This document shows, piece after piece, positions 1 through 9,813 of a stretch of 64,000 nt of DNA. Position 1 is the first letter of the stretch; the number at the start of each line of letters is the position of its first letter. A program made the translations under genes and the position numbers. The DNA comes from Mesorhizobium sp. M9A.F.Ca.ET.002.03.1.2 (lineage in GTDB: Bacteria > Pseudomonadota > Alphaproteobacteria > Rhizobiales > Rhizobiaceae), in contig NZ_CP034443.1 of the NCBI RefSeq assembly GCF_003952365.1, forward strand, positions 985,001-1,049,000, written 5' to 3'. The notes below the pieces were generated by a model that did no database searches, was not told where the DNA came from, and was given only the letters and a program-made list of their open reading frames with translations.

Positions 1-555
1 ATAGCTGCGCTTGCGCTCGGCCGGACGCGGACGCTGAAAGGTACCGGACGGCGCTGGCCCGTCGCTGGAAAAGACATCGTCGCTGAAAGCATCGCCCCTG
101 AGGACATCGCCCTTATCGTCCGCCGCTGGAATATCCGCTTCCGAAGGCACGGGATCGGCGCGCTCTGGAGGAGAAGCAACGGACGACGGTTTTTGCCAAT
201 TCGGCGTCGCCTTGGCGGCTGGCGCCGGCTGCCATGCCGGCTCGGGCTTCACCGGCTGCCGGACATGGCTGGACTGGTTCTTGTTGCGGTCGATGGAGGA
301 GAAGATGTCCTCCAGCTCCGCCAGCGGATCGGAGGCCGGCGCAGGCTTGGCATACTCCCGCTCGATGGTTTCGATGGCGTCTTCCAGGGTACGCTTATGC
401 TGAGCAATGGCCGAAGGCGTCAGCGGCGGCGTACGCTCGGCAAGCTTGTCCGCGATGGTGGAGCGAGCCTTGTCATAGACCCTCGCGCGCACCTCCGGCG
501 TCGGGTTGCTGAGCCCGCCGAGCTTCTTTTTCAGAGGACCAACAAAATCTACCAT
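1..555 (-). CDS. Hypothetical protein, 3' end outside the window
   Basis: An open frame runs on the minus strand from an ATG at 555 to the window edge, giving 185 codons without a stop. The N-terminus reads MVDFVGPLKKKLGG and continues as a charged, probably helical segment to about residue 90. It is followed by a Pro/Ala/Ser-rich, low-complexity stretch that suggests a disordered linker before a missing C-terminal part. I see no signal peptide or membrane segment. It lies 74 bp downstream of purA on the same strand and could share its transcript. I do not recognise the family and assign no function. The coding call rests on the long clean frame and GC-rich third positions. Confidence 0.7.
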   Translation of the reverse strand, partial: MVDFVGPLKKKLGGLSNPTPEVRARVYDKARSTIADKLAERTPPLTPSAIAQHKRTLEDAIETIEREYAKPAPASDPLAELEDIFSSIDRNKNQSSHVRQPVKPEPAWQPAPAAKATPNWQKPSSVASPPERADPVPSEADIPAADDKGDVLRGDAFSDDVFSSDGPAPSGTFQRPRPAERKRSY

Positions 556-629
556 GCTTCAGTCGACCTGCATTTCGTTTCTGGGCCGGCCTCCGCAAAT
601 CGGCGGCGATGCCCGGAACGGCTGAGAAT

Positions 630-1928
<1,299 letters not shown>

Positions 1929-1994
1929 GTTTCTTTTCCCTTGAGGCGCCGCTCGAGGGCGGCTTGAAATGGTTCGAAACGACAGGCTTCTATC

Positions 1995-2101
1995 GCATCG
2001 GCTCGAAAATCGGAATCGATTTTCGGAAACACGATACGAAGTTTCAAAGTCTTGAGACGCGTACTTTGCGTGTCCAAGTGGACGCACGTCGCTCTATAAC
2101 G
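1995..2101. repeat. Palindromic intergenic repeat, family B copy 1
   Basis: The 320-bp gap between purA and the DMT permease holds a compact palindromic element. Its first half contains an inverted repeat around AAATCGGAATCGATTTTC. Its second half ends in a hairpin-capable stretch, GCGTGTCCAAGTGGACGC, followed by ACGTCGCTCTATA. The same second half recurs at 49069-49101 (GTCC, GGA, TGGAC core and CGCTCTAT end). This is the architecture of rhizobial intergenic mosaic elements. It must also overlap the purA promoter region. I see no gene in the gap. Confidence 0.6.
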
Positions 2102-2292
2102 TCAAGACCCGGCGAGCGCGACCATTCTTTGCCGCCGAAAGCGCCCTCAGGCACAACAATTTTCGCCTTTGACGTCATTTACTTGGGCAAGTCACCACAA
2201 TAGGTCGGCAAATACCCTTCGCCTGCCCTCCCCGGCTGGAAAGTCGCCATGCATCGGACCGCCTATCTGTTCCTGCTGCTCACCACCTTGCT

Positions 2293-3138
2293 GTGGGCGG
2301 CAACTCCGTGGCGGGCAAGCTGGCGGTCGATCACATTTCGCCGATGACGCTGGTCTTCCTGCGCTGGCTTCTGGCCGTTCTGATCATGCTGCCGATCGGC
2401 TGGCGAACGCTGCGCGAGGACTGGCCGGTGGTGCGCAGGCATTGGTTGCTGCTTGGCGGGCTCGGCGCTTGCGGCTTCACCTTCTTCAACGCGATCTTCT
2501 ATACGGCGCTCAACTACACGACGGCGATCAACGTCTCGATCGAGCAGGCGGCGATGCCGATCGTGATCATCCTCGCCAATTTCGTGCTGTTTCGCCTGCG
2601 TGTGAACCGGGTGCAGATTGCCGGCGTCGTGCTGACGATCATCGGCGTCGCCCTGACCGCCAGCCATGGCGATCTGCGCCAGCTTCTCAAGCTGGATCTC
2701 AACTTCGGCGACGCCATCATGCTGATCGCAGTGCTTTGCTACAGCCTCTACTCGGTCGGGCTGCGGCTGAAACCGGCCATGCGCTGGCAGAGCCTGATGC
2801 TGGCGCTGTCGATTGCAGCGTTTGCCACCTCTGTACCTTTCTTCCTGTGGGAAGTGGCCGCCGGCAAGGTCATCGTCCCCGATACACGCGGCTGGGCGAT
2901 CGCGTTCTACACCGCGATCGGCGCCTCTGTCATCTCGCAGCTCTTCTACATCAGGGGCAACGAGCTGATCGGCGCCAACCGGGCCGGCCTGTTCATCAAC
3001 CTGGTGCCGATCTTCGGAACGCTGCTTTCGGTGCTGATCGTCGGTGAGACATTCCAGCTCTTTCAAGGCCTTGCTCTCGTGCTGGTGCTTGGCGGCATCG
3101 GCCTCGCAGAATACAGCGGAAGGAAGGTGGCGATATAG
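2293..3138 (+). CDS. DMT-superfamily permease (EamA), 5' end probably frameshifted
   Basis: A ten-TM drug/metabolite-type permease with two EamA repeats, about 281 residues from a GTG at 2293. The first helix is truncated in this frame. The missing start lies in another frame: an ATG at 2249 encodes MHRTAYLFLLLTTLLW, a perfect first helix, and would join GGNSVAGKLAV here if one G were added to the GGG at 2295-2297. Either the gene is frameshifted or the assembly lacks one base in a G run. GTG 2293 has no ribosome site. The C-terminus IGLAEYSGRK is typical. The substrate cannot be inferred. The gene converges on serA across a shared terminator. Confidence 0.8.
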   Translation: MGGNSVAGKLAVDHISPMTLVFLRWLLAVLIMLPIGWRTLREDWPVVRRHWLLLGGLGACGFTFFNAIFYTALNYTTAINVSIEQAAMPIVIILANFVLFRLRVNRVQIAGVVLTIIGVALTASHGDLRQLLKLDLNFGDAIMLIAVLCYSLYSVGLRLKPAMRWQSLMLALSIAAFATSVPFFLWEVAAGKVIVPDTRGWAIAFYTAIGASVISQLFYIRGNELIGANRAGLFINLVPIFGTLLSVLIVGETFQLFQGLALVLVLGGIGLAEYSGRKVAI

Positions 3139-3148
3139 CCAAGACCAA

Positions 3149-3174
3149 AAAGGCGCGGGCCAGGCCGCGCCTTT
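3149..3174. terminator. Bidirectional terminator between DMT permease and serA
   Basis: A perfect 10-bp stem, AAAGGCGCGG pairing with CCGCGCCTTT (3149-3158 and 3165-3174), with a 6-base loop. It has an A-run on the left and T-rich sequence on the right, so it can end both convergent transcripts. Confidence 0.75.
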
Positions 3175-3200
3175 CATTTGCCCTTTTCGGAAATCTCAGA

Positions 3201-4799
3201 TCAGGCGCCGCCTACATCGAAATGCAGCCTCTTGGCGGAGTCGATCGACTTGTGCGCCCGCACCTGTTCCAGCACATTGTCCGGAAACGGCGCATCGAGA
3301 TAGAGCAGCGCGATAGCGTCGCCGCCAGGCCGGTTGCGGCCGAGCTGGAAGTTGGCGATGTTGACGCCGTTCTCGCCACAGACCGTGCCGAGCAGGCCGA
3401 TGATGCCGGGCGCGTCGGCGTTGGTCGTGTAAAGCATGTGCTGGCCGACCTCGGCGTCGAGGTTGATGCCCTTGATCTGGATGAAGCGCGGCTTGTGGTC
3501 CGAGAAGCAAGTGCCGGCGATCGAACGCGTCTTGTGCTCGGTCTTGACCGTGAGCTTGATATAGCCGTCGAACACGCCAGATTTGTCGCGCTTGACCTCG
3601 GCTACGATGATGCCGCGCTCCTTAACCATGATCGGCGCCGACACCATGTTGACATCGGAGACCTGCGGCCGGATCAGCCCGGCAAGTGTGGCACTGATCA
3701 GCGCGCGCGTGTTCATCGTCGCGGTCGAGCCGTCGAAAAGGATCTCGACCTCTTTGATCGGATCCTCGGTGACCTGGCCGACAAAGGCGCCGAGCACTTC
3801 GGCGAGCTTGACGAAAGGCTTCAGGCGCGGTGCCTCCTCCGCGGTGATCGACGGCATGTTGATGGCATTGGTAACGGCGCCCTTGATCAGATAGTCGGCC
3901 ATCTGCTCGGCGACCTGCAGGGCGACATTCTCCTGCGCCTCGGTGGTCGACGCGCCGAGATGCGGCGTCGCCACCACATTCTCCATGCCGAACAGCTCAC
4001 TGTGCTCCGCCGGTTCGACCTCGAACACATCGATGCCGGCGCCCGCCACCTTGCCGCTCTTCAGCGCTGCGATCAGGTCGGCCTCGACAATCAATCCGCC
4101 ACGGGCGCAGTTGATGATGCGCACGCCGGTCTTCATTTTGGCGATCGCGGCGGCGTCGATGATGTTGCGCGTCTTGTCGGTCAGCGGCGTGTGCAGGGTG
4201 ATGAAATCGGCGCGGGCGAACAGTTCGTCGAGTTCGACCTTCTCGACCCCGAGCTCCTCGGCGCGGCTGTCCGACAGGAATGGGTCGAACGCGATGACGT
4301 GCATCTTCAGGCCGACGCCGCGCGTGGCCACGATCGAGCCGATATTGCCGCAGCCGATGATGCCCAGCGTCTTGCCGGTGATCTCGATGCCCATGAAGCG
4401 GTTCTTTTCCCATTTGCCGGCATGGGTCGAGGCATTGGCTTCAGGTATCTGGCGGGCCAGCGCGAAGATCATCGCGACGGCATGCTCGGCGGTGGTGATC
4501 GAATTGCCGAAGGGCGTGTTCATCACGATGATGCCCTTGCGGCTCGCCGCCGGGATGTCGACATTGTCGACGCCGATGCCGGCGCGGCCGACCACCTTCA
4601 ATCTGGTGGCGGCGTTGATCAGCTTTTCGGTGACTTTCGTCGCCGAACGGATGGCGAGGCCGTCATACTGGCCGATCACCTCAAGGAGCTTTTCCTTGTC
4701 CTTGCCAAGATCGGGCAAGTAATCGACCTCGACGCCGCGATCCCTGAAGATCTGCACGGCGGTAGGAGAAAGTTTGTCTGAGACGAGAACACGGGGCAT
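3201..4799 (-). CDS. serA: D-3-phosphoglycerate dehydrogenase
   Basis: Oxidises 3-phosphoglycerate with NAD+ in the first step of serine synthesis. The 532-residue product is the long type: substrate- and NAD-binding domains (about 1-315), an intervening ASB domain, and a C-terminal ACT domain (about 455-532) for allosteric serine sensing. The NAD loop GCGNIG is at 149-154; catalytic Arg233 (CARGG), Glu262 (FEVEP) and His280 (TPHLGAST) are all present. The start at 4799 (MPRVLVSDK) is the family start, although the frame is open far upstream through the repeat into serC. It lies 167 bp downstream of serC on the same strand, the gap being almost entirely a palindromic repeat, so the two are probably co-transcribed. 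Confidence 0.96.
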   Translation of the reverse strand: MPRVLVSDKLSPTAVQIFRDRGVEVDYLPDLGKDKEKLLEVIGQYDGLAIRSATKVTEKLINAATRLKVVGRAGIGVDNVDIPAASRKGIIVMNTPFGNSITTAEHAVAMIFALARQIPEANASTHAGKWEKNRFMGIEITGKTLGIIGCGNIGSIVATRGVGLKMHVIAFDPFLSDSRAEELGVEKVELDELFARADFITLHTPLTDKTRNIIDAAAIAKMKTGVRIINCARGGLIVEADLIAALKSGKVAGAGIDVFEVEPAEHSELFGMENVVATPHLGASTTEAQENVALQVAEQMADYLIKGAVTNAINMPSITAEEAPRLKPFVKLAEVLGAFVGQVTEDPIKEVEILFDGSTATMNTRALISATLAGLIRPQVSDVNMVSAPIMVKERGIIVAEVKRDKSGVFDGYIKLTVKTEHKTRSIAGTCFSDHKPRFIQIKGINLDAEVGQHMLYTTNADAPGIIGLLGTVCGENGVNIANFQLGRNRPGGDAIALLYLDAPFPDNVLEQVRAHKSIDSAKRLHFDVGGA

Positions 4800-4821
4800 G
4801 GGCTTGAACCTTTGCGATTGG

Positions 4822-4967
4822 CCCCCCTTGAGGGGGGCGGCGCGAAGCGCCGGGGTGGGGTCGTTGCGGCCGGACGCGGCCGAATCTTTCTGGATGGTGG
4901 GTCGTTGGGCTGGGTGGAGGCGACCCCACCCAGCCTTTCGGGCCACCCTCCCCTCAAGGGGAGGGGT
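4822..4967. repeat. RIME-like palindromic repeat between serC and serA
   Basis: Two inverted arms of about 40 bp face each other. The left arm starts CCCCTTGAGGGGGGC and the reverse complement of the right arm starts CCCCTTGAGGGGAGGG; both end GGGTGGGGTCG. Each arm carries its own small hairpin (for example CGGCGCGAAGCGCCG near 4838-4852). The central part holds GGCCGGACGCGGCC. This double-palindrome layout is that of rhizobial intergenic mosaic elements (RIME). The right arm ends on the serC stop codon at 4967-4969, so the element fills essentially the whole serC-serA gap and would form strong hairpins in the mRNA. Confidence 0.8.
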
Positions 4968-6142
4968 CAGGCGGCCGCCTTGAGCGACGCCTTTTGCGCG
5001 GCAAAGGCCCAGTCGAGCCAGGGCAGCAGCGCTTCGAGGTCGGAAGTCTCGACCGTCGCCCCGCACCAGATGCGCAGGCCGGGCGGCGCGTCGCGATAGG
5101 CGCCGATGTCGTAGGCGACGCCTTCCTTGTCGAGCGCCGAGACAATGCCCTTGGCGAACGTCGCTTGTCCGTCGGCATCGAGCGCCGCGACATCCGGGTC
5201 GGTGAAGGAAAGGCAGACCGACGTGTTCGACCGCGTCGCCGGATCGGTGGCCAGATGACCGAGCCACGAGGATCTGCGGACGAAACCGTCGAGAACGGCG
5301 GCATTGGCGTCAGCGCGGGCAATCAGCGCGTTGAGCCCGCCGATCGACTTCGCCCAACGCAGCGCATCGAGATAGTCCTCGACGCACAGCATCGACGGCG
5401 TGTTGATGGTCTCGCCCTTGAAGATGCCTTCGATGAGTTTGCCGCCCGACGTCAGGCGGAAGATTTTCGGCAGCGGCCAGGCCGGCTTGTAGCTTTCCAG
5501 CCGCTCCACGGCGCGCGGGCTGAGGATCAGCATGCCGTGCGCACCTTCGCCGCCCAGCACCTTCTGCCAGGAAAAGGTGACGACATCGAGCTTCTGGAAA
5601 TCGAGGCTTTGTGCAAAGGCAGCAGAAGTGGCGTCGCAGATGGTCAGGCCCCTGCGAGCAGCCGGGATGAAATCGCCGTTCGGCACGCGCACGCCTGATG
5701 TCGTGCCGTTCCATGTGAAGACCACATCGCGGTCGAAGTCGATTTTTGTCAGATCTGGCAATGCGCCGTAGCCGGCTTCGATCCTGCGCACGTCGGCGAG
5801 CTTCAGCTGCTTGACCACATCGGTGACCCAGCCGGAACCGAAACTCTCCCAGGCGACCATGTCGACGCCGCGCTCGCCGAGCAGCGACCACAGCGCCATC
5901 TCGACCGCGCCGGTGTCCGACGCCGGTACGATGCCGATGCGATAGTCTGCCGGAACCTGAAGGATCTCCCGCGTCAGCTCGATCGCCTGTTCGAGCTTGG
6001 TCTTGCCGATCTTGGCGCGGTGCGAACGTCCGAGCGCGGCATTGGTCAACGCCTCCACCGACCAGCCGGGGCGTTTTGCACAGGGACCTGAGGAAAAATT
6101 GGGATTTGCCGGACGGAGTCCGGGCTTCGTATGCGTCGTCAT
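4967..6142 (-). CDS. serC: Phosphoserine aminotransferase
   Basis: PLP enzyme that converts 3-phosphohydroxypyruvate and glutamate to phosphoserine in serine synthesis, and can act in vitamin B6 synthesis. The 391 residues fit the alphaproteobacterial SerC subfamily. The N-terminus [17 protein letters not shown] and the PLP lysine, probably Lys194 in [10 protein letters not shown], are visible. It is upstream of serA, the enzyme for the preceding step, in one minus-strand unit. The start at 6142 is fixed by a serC-type RNA structure that ends at the base before the ATG and holds the ribosome site GGAAGG in a hairpin loop. Confidence 0.95.
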   Translation of the reverse strand: MTTHTKPGLRPANPNFSSGPCAKRPGWSVEALTNAALGRSHRAKIGKTKLEQAIELTREILQVPADYRIGIVPASDTGAVEMALWSLLGERGVDMVAWESFGSGWVTDVVKQLKLADVRRIEAGYGALPDLTKIDFDRDVVFTWNGTTSGVRVPNGDFIPAARRGLTICDATSAAFAQSLDFQKLDVVTFSWQKVLGGEGAHGMLILSPRAVERLESYKPAWPLPKIFRLTSGGKLIEGIFKGETINTPSMLCVEDYLDALRWAKSIGGLNALIARADANAAVLDGFVRRSSWLGHLATDPATRSNTSVCLSFTDPDVAALDADGQATFAKGIVSALDKEGVAYDIGAYRDAPPGLRIWCGATVETSDLEALLPWLDWAFAAQKASLKAAA

Positions 6143-6194
6143 CGTGGTCTATCCTTCCAGATAGTGGCCCCTCGTTGGGGAGGGGTGACCCACG
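6143..6194 (-). ncRNA. serC RNA motif (5' leader element)
   Basis: On the minus strand directly before the serC ATG, an outer stem pairs CGTGGGTC (6194-6187) with GACCACG (6149-6143), leaving one bulged G. Inside it are two hairpins: CCCCTC/GAGGGG with a CCCAAC-like loop, and CTATC/GATAG, whose loop contains GGAAGG, the ribosome site. This position and shape agree with the serC motif described upstream of serC in alphaproteobacteria. Seen directly: the pairings and the sequestered ribosome site. Inferred: that it controls translation; its ligand or partner is not known to me. Confidence 0.75.
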
Positions 6195-6327
6195 GACGGC
6201 GATATGCTTTCAGGGTTCAGGCGTCAAGGGGAAAGTTTTTGTCGCTGGCAGGACACTATAGCGCACCAGCCGAAAACAGAACGACGGGCCGAAGCCCGCC
6301 GCTGCCATTCCTAGGCTTTCGCCGTGC

Positions 6328-7092
6328 CTACCAGAGGTCGTAACGCAACCCGACCTTGACTTGGTGATTGCTGATCCCTTTGCGGATCGGATACGAATCC
6401 AGGTCCTCTGCGGTGGCATATTCAGCATCGGGCGCGGAAAAATATTGATAGCCCAGATCGACGGAAACATTCTTGGACACTTGATAGGCAAGGCCCGCAT
6501 TCAGCGTATAGGCGAAGGAGTATTGGGTCTTGTTGTCCTGCAGAGCGAAATCGTCGGTGGGGTCATCGTTGTCGGTGAAATAGCTCGCCGACAGCTTGCG
6601 CTTGCTCTGGACGATGCCAATACCCGCGCCGAGATAGGGCGTGATCCCAACATAGGTGCCAAGATCGACATAGCCATTGAGCATGCCTGAGAACGCGTAG
6701 TTTTTCAGAGATCCGGACGCCACGGTCGCCGGATCCGCAGTCGCTGAATCATTATAGCCGACGCCGATCTTGTTGCCTGGCAGATAGCCGAAATTAAGAT
6801 CGGCGCGCAGATAGTCGTTGAAATGGTAGCCGAAGCCGATGCTGGCAAAGATGGGATCTTCTTGGTTGCTGAAGCTCGCCGGCGTGAAGGCGAAATCCTC
6901 ATTTTCGTAGCTCTTCTGCGGCAGATAGGAAACATCGCCGCGCAGATACCATCCCGAACCGACCTCGACCGGCACGTAGTCCGGCGCCTGATCGACATAG
7001 ATCGGCGGATCGTAGTCGGCGCCAAGCGCCTCCGGCAGCGGCATCAGGGCGATTGCTGCAAGCGTCAGCGCTATGCGCGATTTGACTGTCAT
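6328..7092 (-). CDS. Omp25/31-like outer membrane beta-barrel protein
   Basis: The 254-residue product has an N-terminal signal peptide (MTVKSRIALTLAAIALMPL, cleavage near residue 24). It then shows alternating aromatic/polar strands with the motif SGWYLRGDVSYLPQ, seen in Omp25/Omp31-type surface proteins of Rhizobiales, and ends in a beta strand closing with aromatic Trp (VGLRYDLW), as expected for BAM-inserted barrels. The ATG at 7092 has a GGGAG site; the frame extends 17 codons upstream without support. It is paralogous to the next gene (7394-8233). A CtrA-like box lies 74-88 bp upstream of the start. The exact role (structure, porin or adhesion) cannot be told. Confidence 0.85.
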   Translation of the reverse strand: MTVKSRIALTLAAIALMPLPEALGADYDPPIYVDQAPDYVPVEVGSGWYLRGDVSYLPQKSYENEDFAFTPASFSNQEDPIFASIGFGYHFNDYLRADLNFGYLPGNKIGVGYNDSATADPATVASGSLKNYAFSGMLNGYVDLGTYVGITPYLGAGIGIVQSKRKLSASYFTDNDDPTDDFALQDNKTQYSFAYTLNAGLAYQVSKNVSVDLGYQYFSAPDAEYATAEDLDSYPIRKGISNHQVKVGLRYDLW

Positions 7093-7165
7093 GTCCCCGG
7101 CTCCCGAAGGTGGCGCCATTCGCGATTGCGAGCGCCGTTTCAAGAGGCATTGTTAACCATAGTGG

Positions 7166-7180
7166 TTAAGTGGCGGTTAA
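7166..7180 (-). promoter_or_regulatory. CtrA-like binding site upstream of the beta-barrel gene
   Basis: On the minus strand TTAAC-CGCCAC-TTAAC fits the CtrA consensus TTAA-N7-TTAAC, with a third GTTAAC half-site 10 bp further. It is 74 bp upstream of the ATG at 7092. CtrA control of Omp25-class genes is known in related Brucella; here it is inferred from the motif only. The rest of the 301-bp gap is repeat A1 and the terminator at 7346. Confidence 0.5.
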
Positions 7181-7220
7181 GGATAACAGAGCGTTAGCGA
7201 ATTGATTCCGATGCGCTTTA

Positions 7221-7325
7221 ATGCATGCCGCGCAAAAGTATGCAGCGGTTTTGCGATAACGACATGCATAAAAACAATAACCTAAAGCGCGTCGCATGAA
7301 TCCGTTCAAACGCGACGCGCTTTAG
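7221..7325 (+). repeat. Intergenic repeat family A, copy 1
   Basis: A 105-bp element that starts ATGCATGCCGCGCAAAAGT and ends CGCGACGCGCTTTAG. It contains two palindromes: ATGCAT...ATGCAT arms around a CGGTTTTGCG core, and CTAAAGCGCGTCGC pairing with GCGACGCGCTTTAG. Near-identical copies are at 38942-39046 (same orientation) and 11666-11770 (reversed), with an internally deleted copy at 22495-22576. Confidence 0.85.
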
Positions 7326-7345
7326 ACCGACCCGACGCAAACGAA

Positions 7346-7371
7346 GACCGCCCGGCTTTGGCCGGGCGGTC
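7346..7371 (-). terminator. Terminator of the second beta-barrel gene
   Basis: A perfect 11-bp stem, GACCGCCCGGC with GCCGGGCGGTC, around a 4-base loop, 22 bp after the stop of the 7394-8233 gene. The following minus-strand sequence is only moderately T-rich. Confidence 0.6.
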
Positions 7372-7393
7372 CGCAAACCTGCTCTCGAAGCGA

Positions 7394-8233
7394 TTACTTG
7401 GTGTAGATCGGTTCGGGTTCGTAGGCGATCGGCTCCGGCTGGGCGCAGTCCGATTTGCCGAACTGGTAGCGCAAGCCGCCGCGCACTTCGTGCACGTTGA
7501 TGCCCTTGTCATAGCCCGGACCGACATTGCTGTCCGACGCGTAGTTGAACATCTTCCCGCCATTGATGTGGCTGAAGCGGTAGCCGACGTCGAGCTTGAC
7601 CCGGTCGGTCAGGCAGTAGGACGCGCCGGCCATGGCAGCATAGGCAAAGCGCCAGCCCTTGCCGCCACCATGCTCGAAGTCGCCGTCGGCATCGCTGTTA
7701 TGCAGTGTATCCCACTTGACCCAGGCACCGCCGATGCCGGCGCCGACATAGGGGGTGATGCCGTGCCAAGTGCCGATGTCGACATAGGCGTTGGCGAGAA
7801 GCAGCAGCGCCGTATAGGACGAGGTGTCGACCGAGGTGCACGGCGTTTGATCAATGCCGCAAAACCCGCTGGTTGAGCCGCGGAATTTGGATTTGCTCAT
7901 CCAATCCGCGGTGAGATCGGTGCGGAAATGCTGGTTGATCTGATAGCCGACGCCGGCACCGGCCGAGAAAGCGCTCTTCAGCTTGCCGCTGTCGAACTTG
8001 CCCGTTCCCGGCGGATCACCATAGGTGATGTAGTCGGCGCCGCGAAACTTCGACCAGTGATAGTCGATGTCGCCGCGAATGTACCAGCCACCATACTCGA
8101 CTGGCTGCTCGTAGACGGCCGGCGGCGGAGCCTGCTCGATCACGGGCGGCTCCACGAAGTCGGCTGCGAACACTGGCCCGGCTACGCCCGCGAACAGCGC
8201 CGCAAAGAGGGCCATTCTTGCTGTATTGAACAT
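7394..8233 (-). CDS. Omp25/31-like outer membrane beta-barrel protein
   Basis: A 279-residue secreted protein: signal peptide MFNTARMALFAALFAGVAG to about residue 24 (VFAAD), a short Pro-rich segment (IEQAPPPAVYEQP), then GGWYIRGDIDYHW, the same barrel-opening motif as its neighbour at 6328-7092. Repeated strand patterns follow (GAGVGYQINQHFRTDL, GITPYVGAGIGGAWV, VKLDVGYRFSHING, VRGGLRYQFG). A 20-residue tail rich in Pro/Glu ends the protein. Two Cys in a loop (FCGIDQTPC) may form a disulfide. The ATG at 8233 has the ribosome site AGGGGTG; a GTG three codons upstream is less likely. A CtrA-like box lies 83 bp upstream. It is probably a paralogue of the neighbour by duplication. Confidence 0.85.
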   Translation of the reverse strand: MFNTARMALFAALFAGVAGPVFAADFVEPPVIEQAPPPAVYEQPVEYGGWYIRGDIDYHWSKFRGADYITYGDPPGTGKFDSGKLKSAFSAGAGVGYQINQHFRTDLTADWMSKSKFRGSTSGFCGIDQTPCTSVDTSSYTALLLLANAYVDIGTWHGITPYVGAGIGGAWVKWDTLHNSDADGDFEHGGGKGWRFAYAAMAGASYCLTDRVKLDVGYRFSHINGGKMFNYASDSNVGPGYDKGINVHEVRGGLRYQFGKSDCAQPEPIAYEPEPIYTK

Positions 8234-8315
8234 GCTTGTCACCCCTGAGAACCCTCGGCACAGCGAACGCGTCCGAATATGATTGGCTTCAGTCGTGGAT
8301 AATGAATTGGAAAAG

Positions 8316-8331
8316 TTAAAAGGCGTTTAAC
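8316..8331 (+). promoter_or_regulatory. CtrA-like binding site upstream of the second beta-barrel gene
   Basis: TTAA-AAGGCGT-TTAAC is an exact match to the CtrA consensus TTAA-N7-TTAAC. It is 83 bp upstream of the ATG at 8233, with an extra TTAAC at 8340. The binding is inferred from sequence alone. Confidence 0.5.
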
Positions 8332-8414
8332 CTTATCGCTTAACCATGAATCTCTAGGATTCGGGGAAACTCGCGGCCATATCTACGGGCAGGATTGATG
8401 TGCAACCAATGAAA

Positions 8415-8439
8415 AAAGCCCGCCGGGAAGGCGGGCTTT
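8415..8439 (-). terminator. glmM terminator
   Basis: A perfect 10-bp stem, AAAGCCCGCC with GGCGGGCTTT, and a 5-base loop, followed on the minus strand by six T. It lies 22 bp after the glmM stop codon. Confidence 0.85.
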
Positions 8440-8460
8440 CAAACTGCCAAAAGCGCAGGA

Positions 8461-9813
8461 TCAGGCGGCGCTGCGCGTTTCCGAAATGACCTCGACGATG
8501 TCGTTGACGACGGCCTCGACCAGTTGCTGGTCGTCGCCTTCCGCCATGACGCGGATGAGCGGCTCCGTGCCGGATGGCCGGATGACCAGGCGCCCGGACT
8601 TGCCCAGGCGGTGGCGCGCATCCTCGATCGCCGCCTTGACCGGGGCTTCCTCGAGCGGCTTGCCGCCGGAAATATGGACGTTCTTCAGAAGCTGCGGCAC
8701 CGGCGCGAACTTCTTCGACAGTTCGCTGACCGGCCGGTTCTGCCGTTTGATGCAGGCGAGCACCTGGAGCGCCGAGACGAGGCCGTCGCCGGTCGTGGAA
8801 AAATCGGACAGCACGATGTGGCCCGACTGTTCGCCGCCGACATTCAGGCCGTGCGCGCGCATGTGTTCGACGACATAGCGGTCGCCGACCTTGGTGCGGT
8901 GCAACTGCAGGTTCATGTCGCCGAGGAAACGTTCGAGGCCGAGATTGGACATCACCGTCGAGACGACGCCGCCGCCGGCCAGCCGTCCACTCTGATGCCA
9001 GGACTCGGCAATCAGCGCCATGATCTGGTCGCCGTCGACGATCGCGCCATTCTCGTCGACGATGACGACGCGGTCGGCATCGCCGTCGAGCGCGATGCCG
9101 ATGTCGGCGCGCACTTCGTGTACCTTCTTCTGCAGGCCGGCCGGATGGGTCGAGCCGCACTCCTTGTTGATGTTGAAGCCATTGGGCTCGACATTGATGG
9201 CGACGACTTCGGCGCCGAGTTCCCACAGTGCTTCGGGCGCCACCTTGTAGGCGGCGCCGTTGGCGCAATCGACGACGATGCGAAGCCCCGAAAGCGACAT
9301 CGACCGCGGCAGCGTGCGCTTGGCGAACTCGATATAGCGGTCATGGACGCCGTCGACGCGCTTGGCGCGGCCAAGTCCGTCCGAATCGGCGAGCGCAAGG
9401 TCGATATCCTTGTCGAGCATTCCCTCGATGCGCTCCTCGATCTCGTCGGAAAGCTTGTAGCCATCCGGGCCGAACAGCTTGATGCCGTTGTCGTAGTAGG
9501 GATTGTGCGAGGCTGAGATCATCACGCCGATGTCGGCGCGCAACGAGCGCACCAGCATGGCGACGGCAGGCGTCGGAATCGGGCCGAGCAGGAACACGTC
9601 CATGCCGGCGGCGCACAGGCCCGACACCATAGCATTTTCGATCATGTAGCCGGAAAGTCTGGTGTCCTTGCCGAGCACGACGCGGTGGCGGTGGTTGCCG
9701 CGCTGGAATGAAAGGCCGGCGGCCATGCCGACCCTCATGGCGACCTCCGCCGTCATTGGAAACCTGTTGGCGCGCCCGCGAATGCCGTCCGTACCGAAAT
9801 AACTTCCCGCCAT
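8461..9813 (-). CDS. glmM: Phosphoglucosamine mutase
   Basis: Converts glucosamine-6-phosphate to glucosamine-1-phosphate for UDP-GlcNAc, feeding peptidoglycan and LPS. The product is 450 residues, the family length. The phosphoserine loop ISASHNP places the active serine at 102, as in E. coli. The Mg-binding loop DGDADR is at 243-248, and the phosphate-binding [15 protein letters not shown] is near the C-terminus. The ATG at 9813 ([13 protein letters not shown]) is the family start; 23 extra codons upstream are unsupported. It continues the ftsH-glmM gene order common in proteobacteria, but here a repeat-protein gene on the other strand sits between the two, so glmM needs its own promoter. 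Confidence 0.96.
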   Translation of the reverse strand: MAGSYFGTDGIRGRANRFPMTAEVAMRVGMAAGLSFQRGNHRHRVVLGKDTRLSGYMIENAMVSGLCAAGMDVFLLGPIPTPAVAMLVRSLRADIGVMISASHNPYYDNGIKLFGPDGYKLSDEIEERIEGMLDKDIDLALADSDGLGRAKRVDGVHDRYIEFAKRTLPRSMSLSGLRIVVDCANGAAYKVAPEALWELGAEVVAINVEPNGFNINKECGSTHPAGLQKKVHEVRADIGIALDGDADRVVIVDENGAIVDGDQIMALIAESWHQSGRLAGGGVVSTVMSNLGLERFLGDMNLQLHRTKVGDRYVVEHMRAHGLNVGGEQSGHIVLSDFSTTGDGLVSALQVLACIKRQNRPVSELSKKFAPVPQLLKNVHISGGKPLEEAPVKAAIEDARHRLGKSGRLVIRPSGTEPLIRVMAEGDDQQLVEAVVNDIVEVISETRSAA

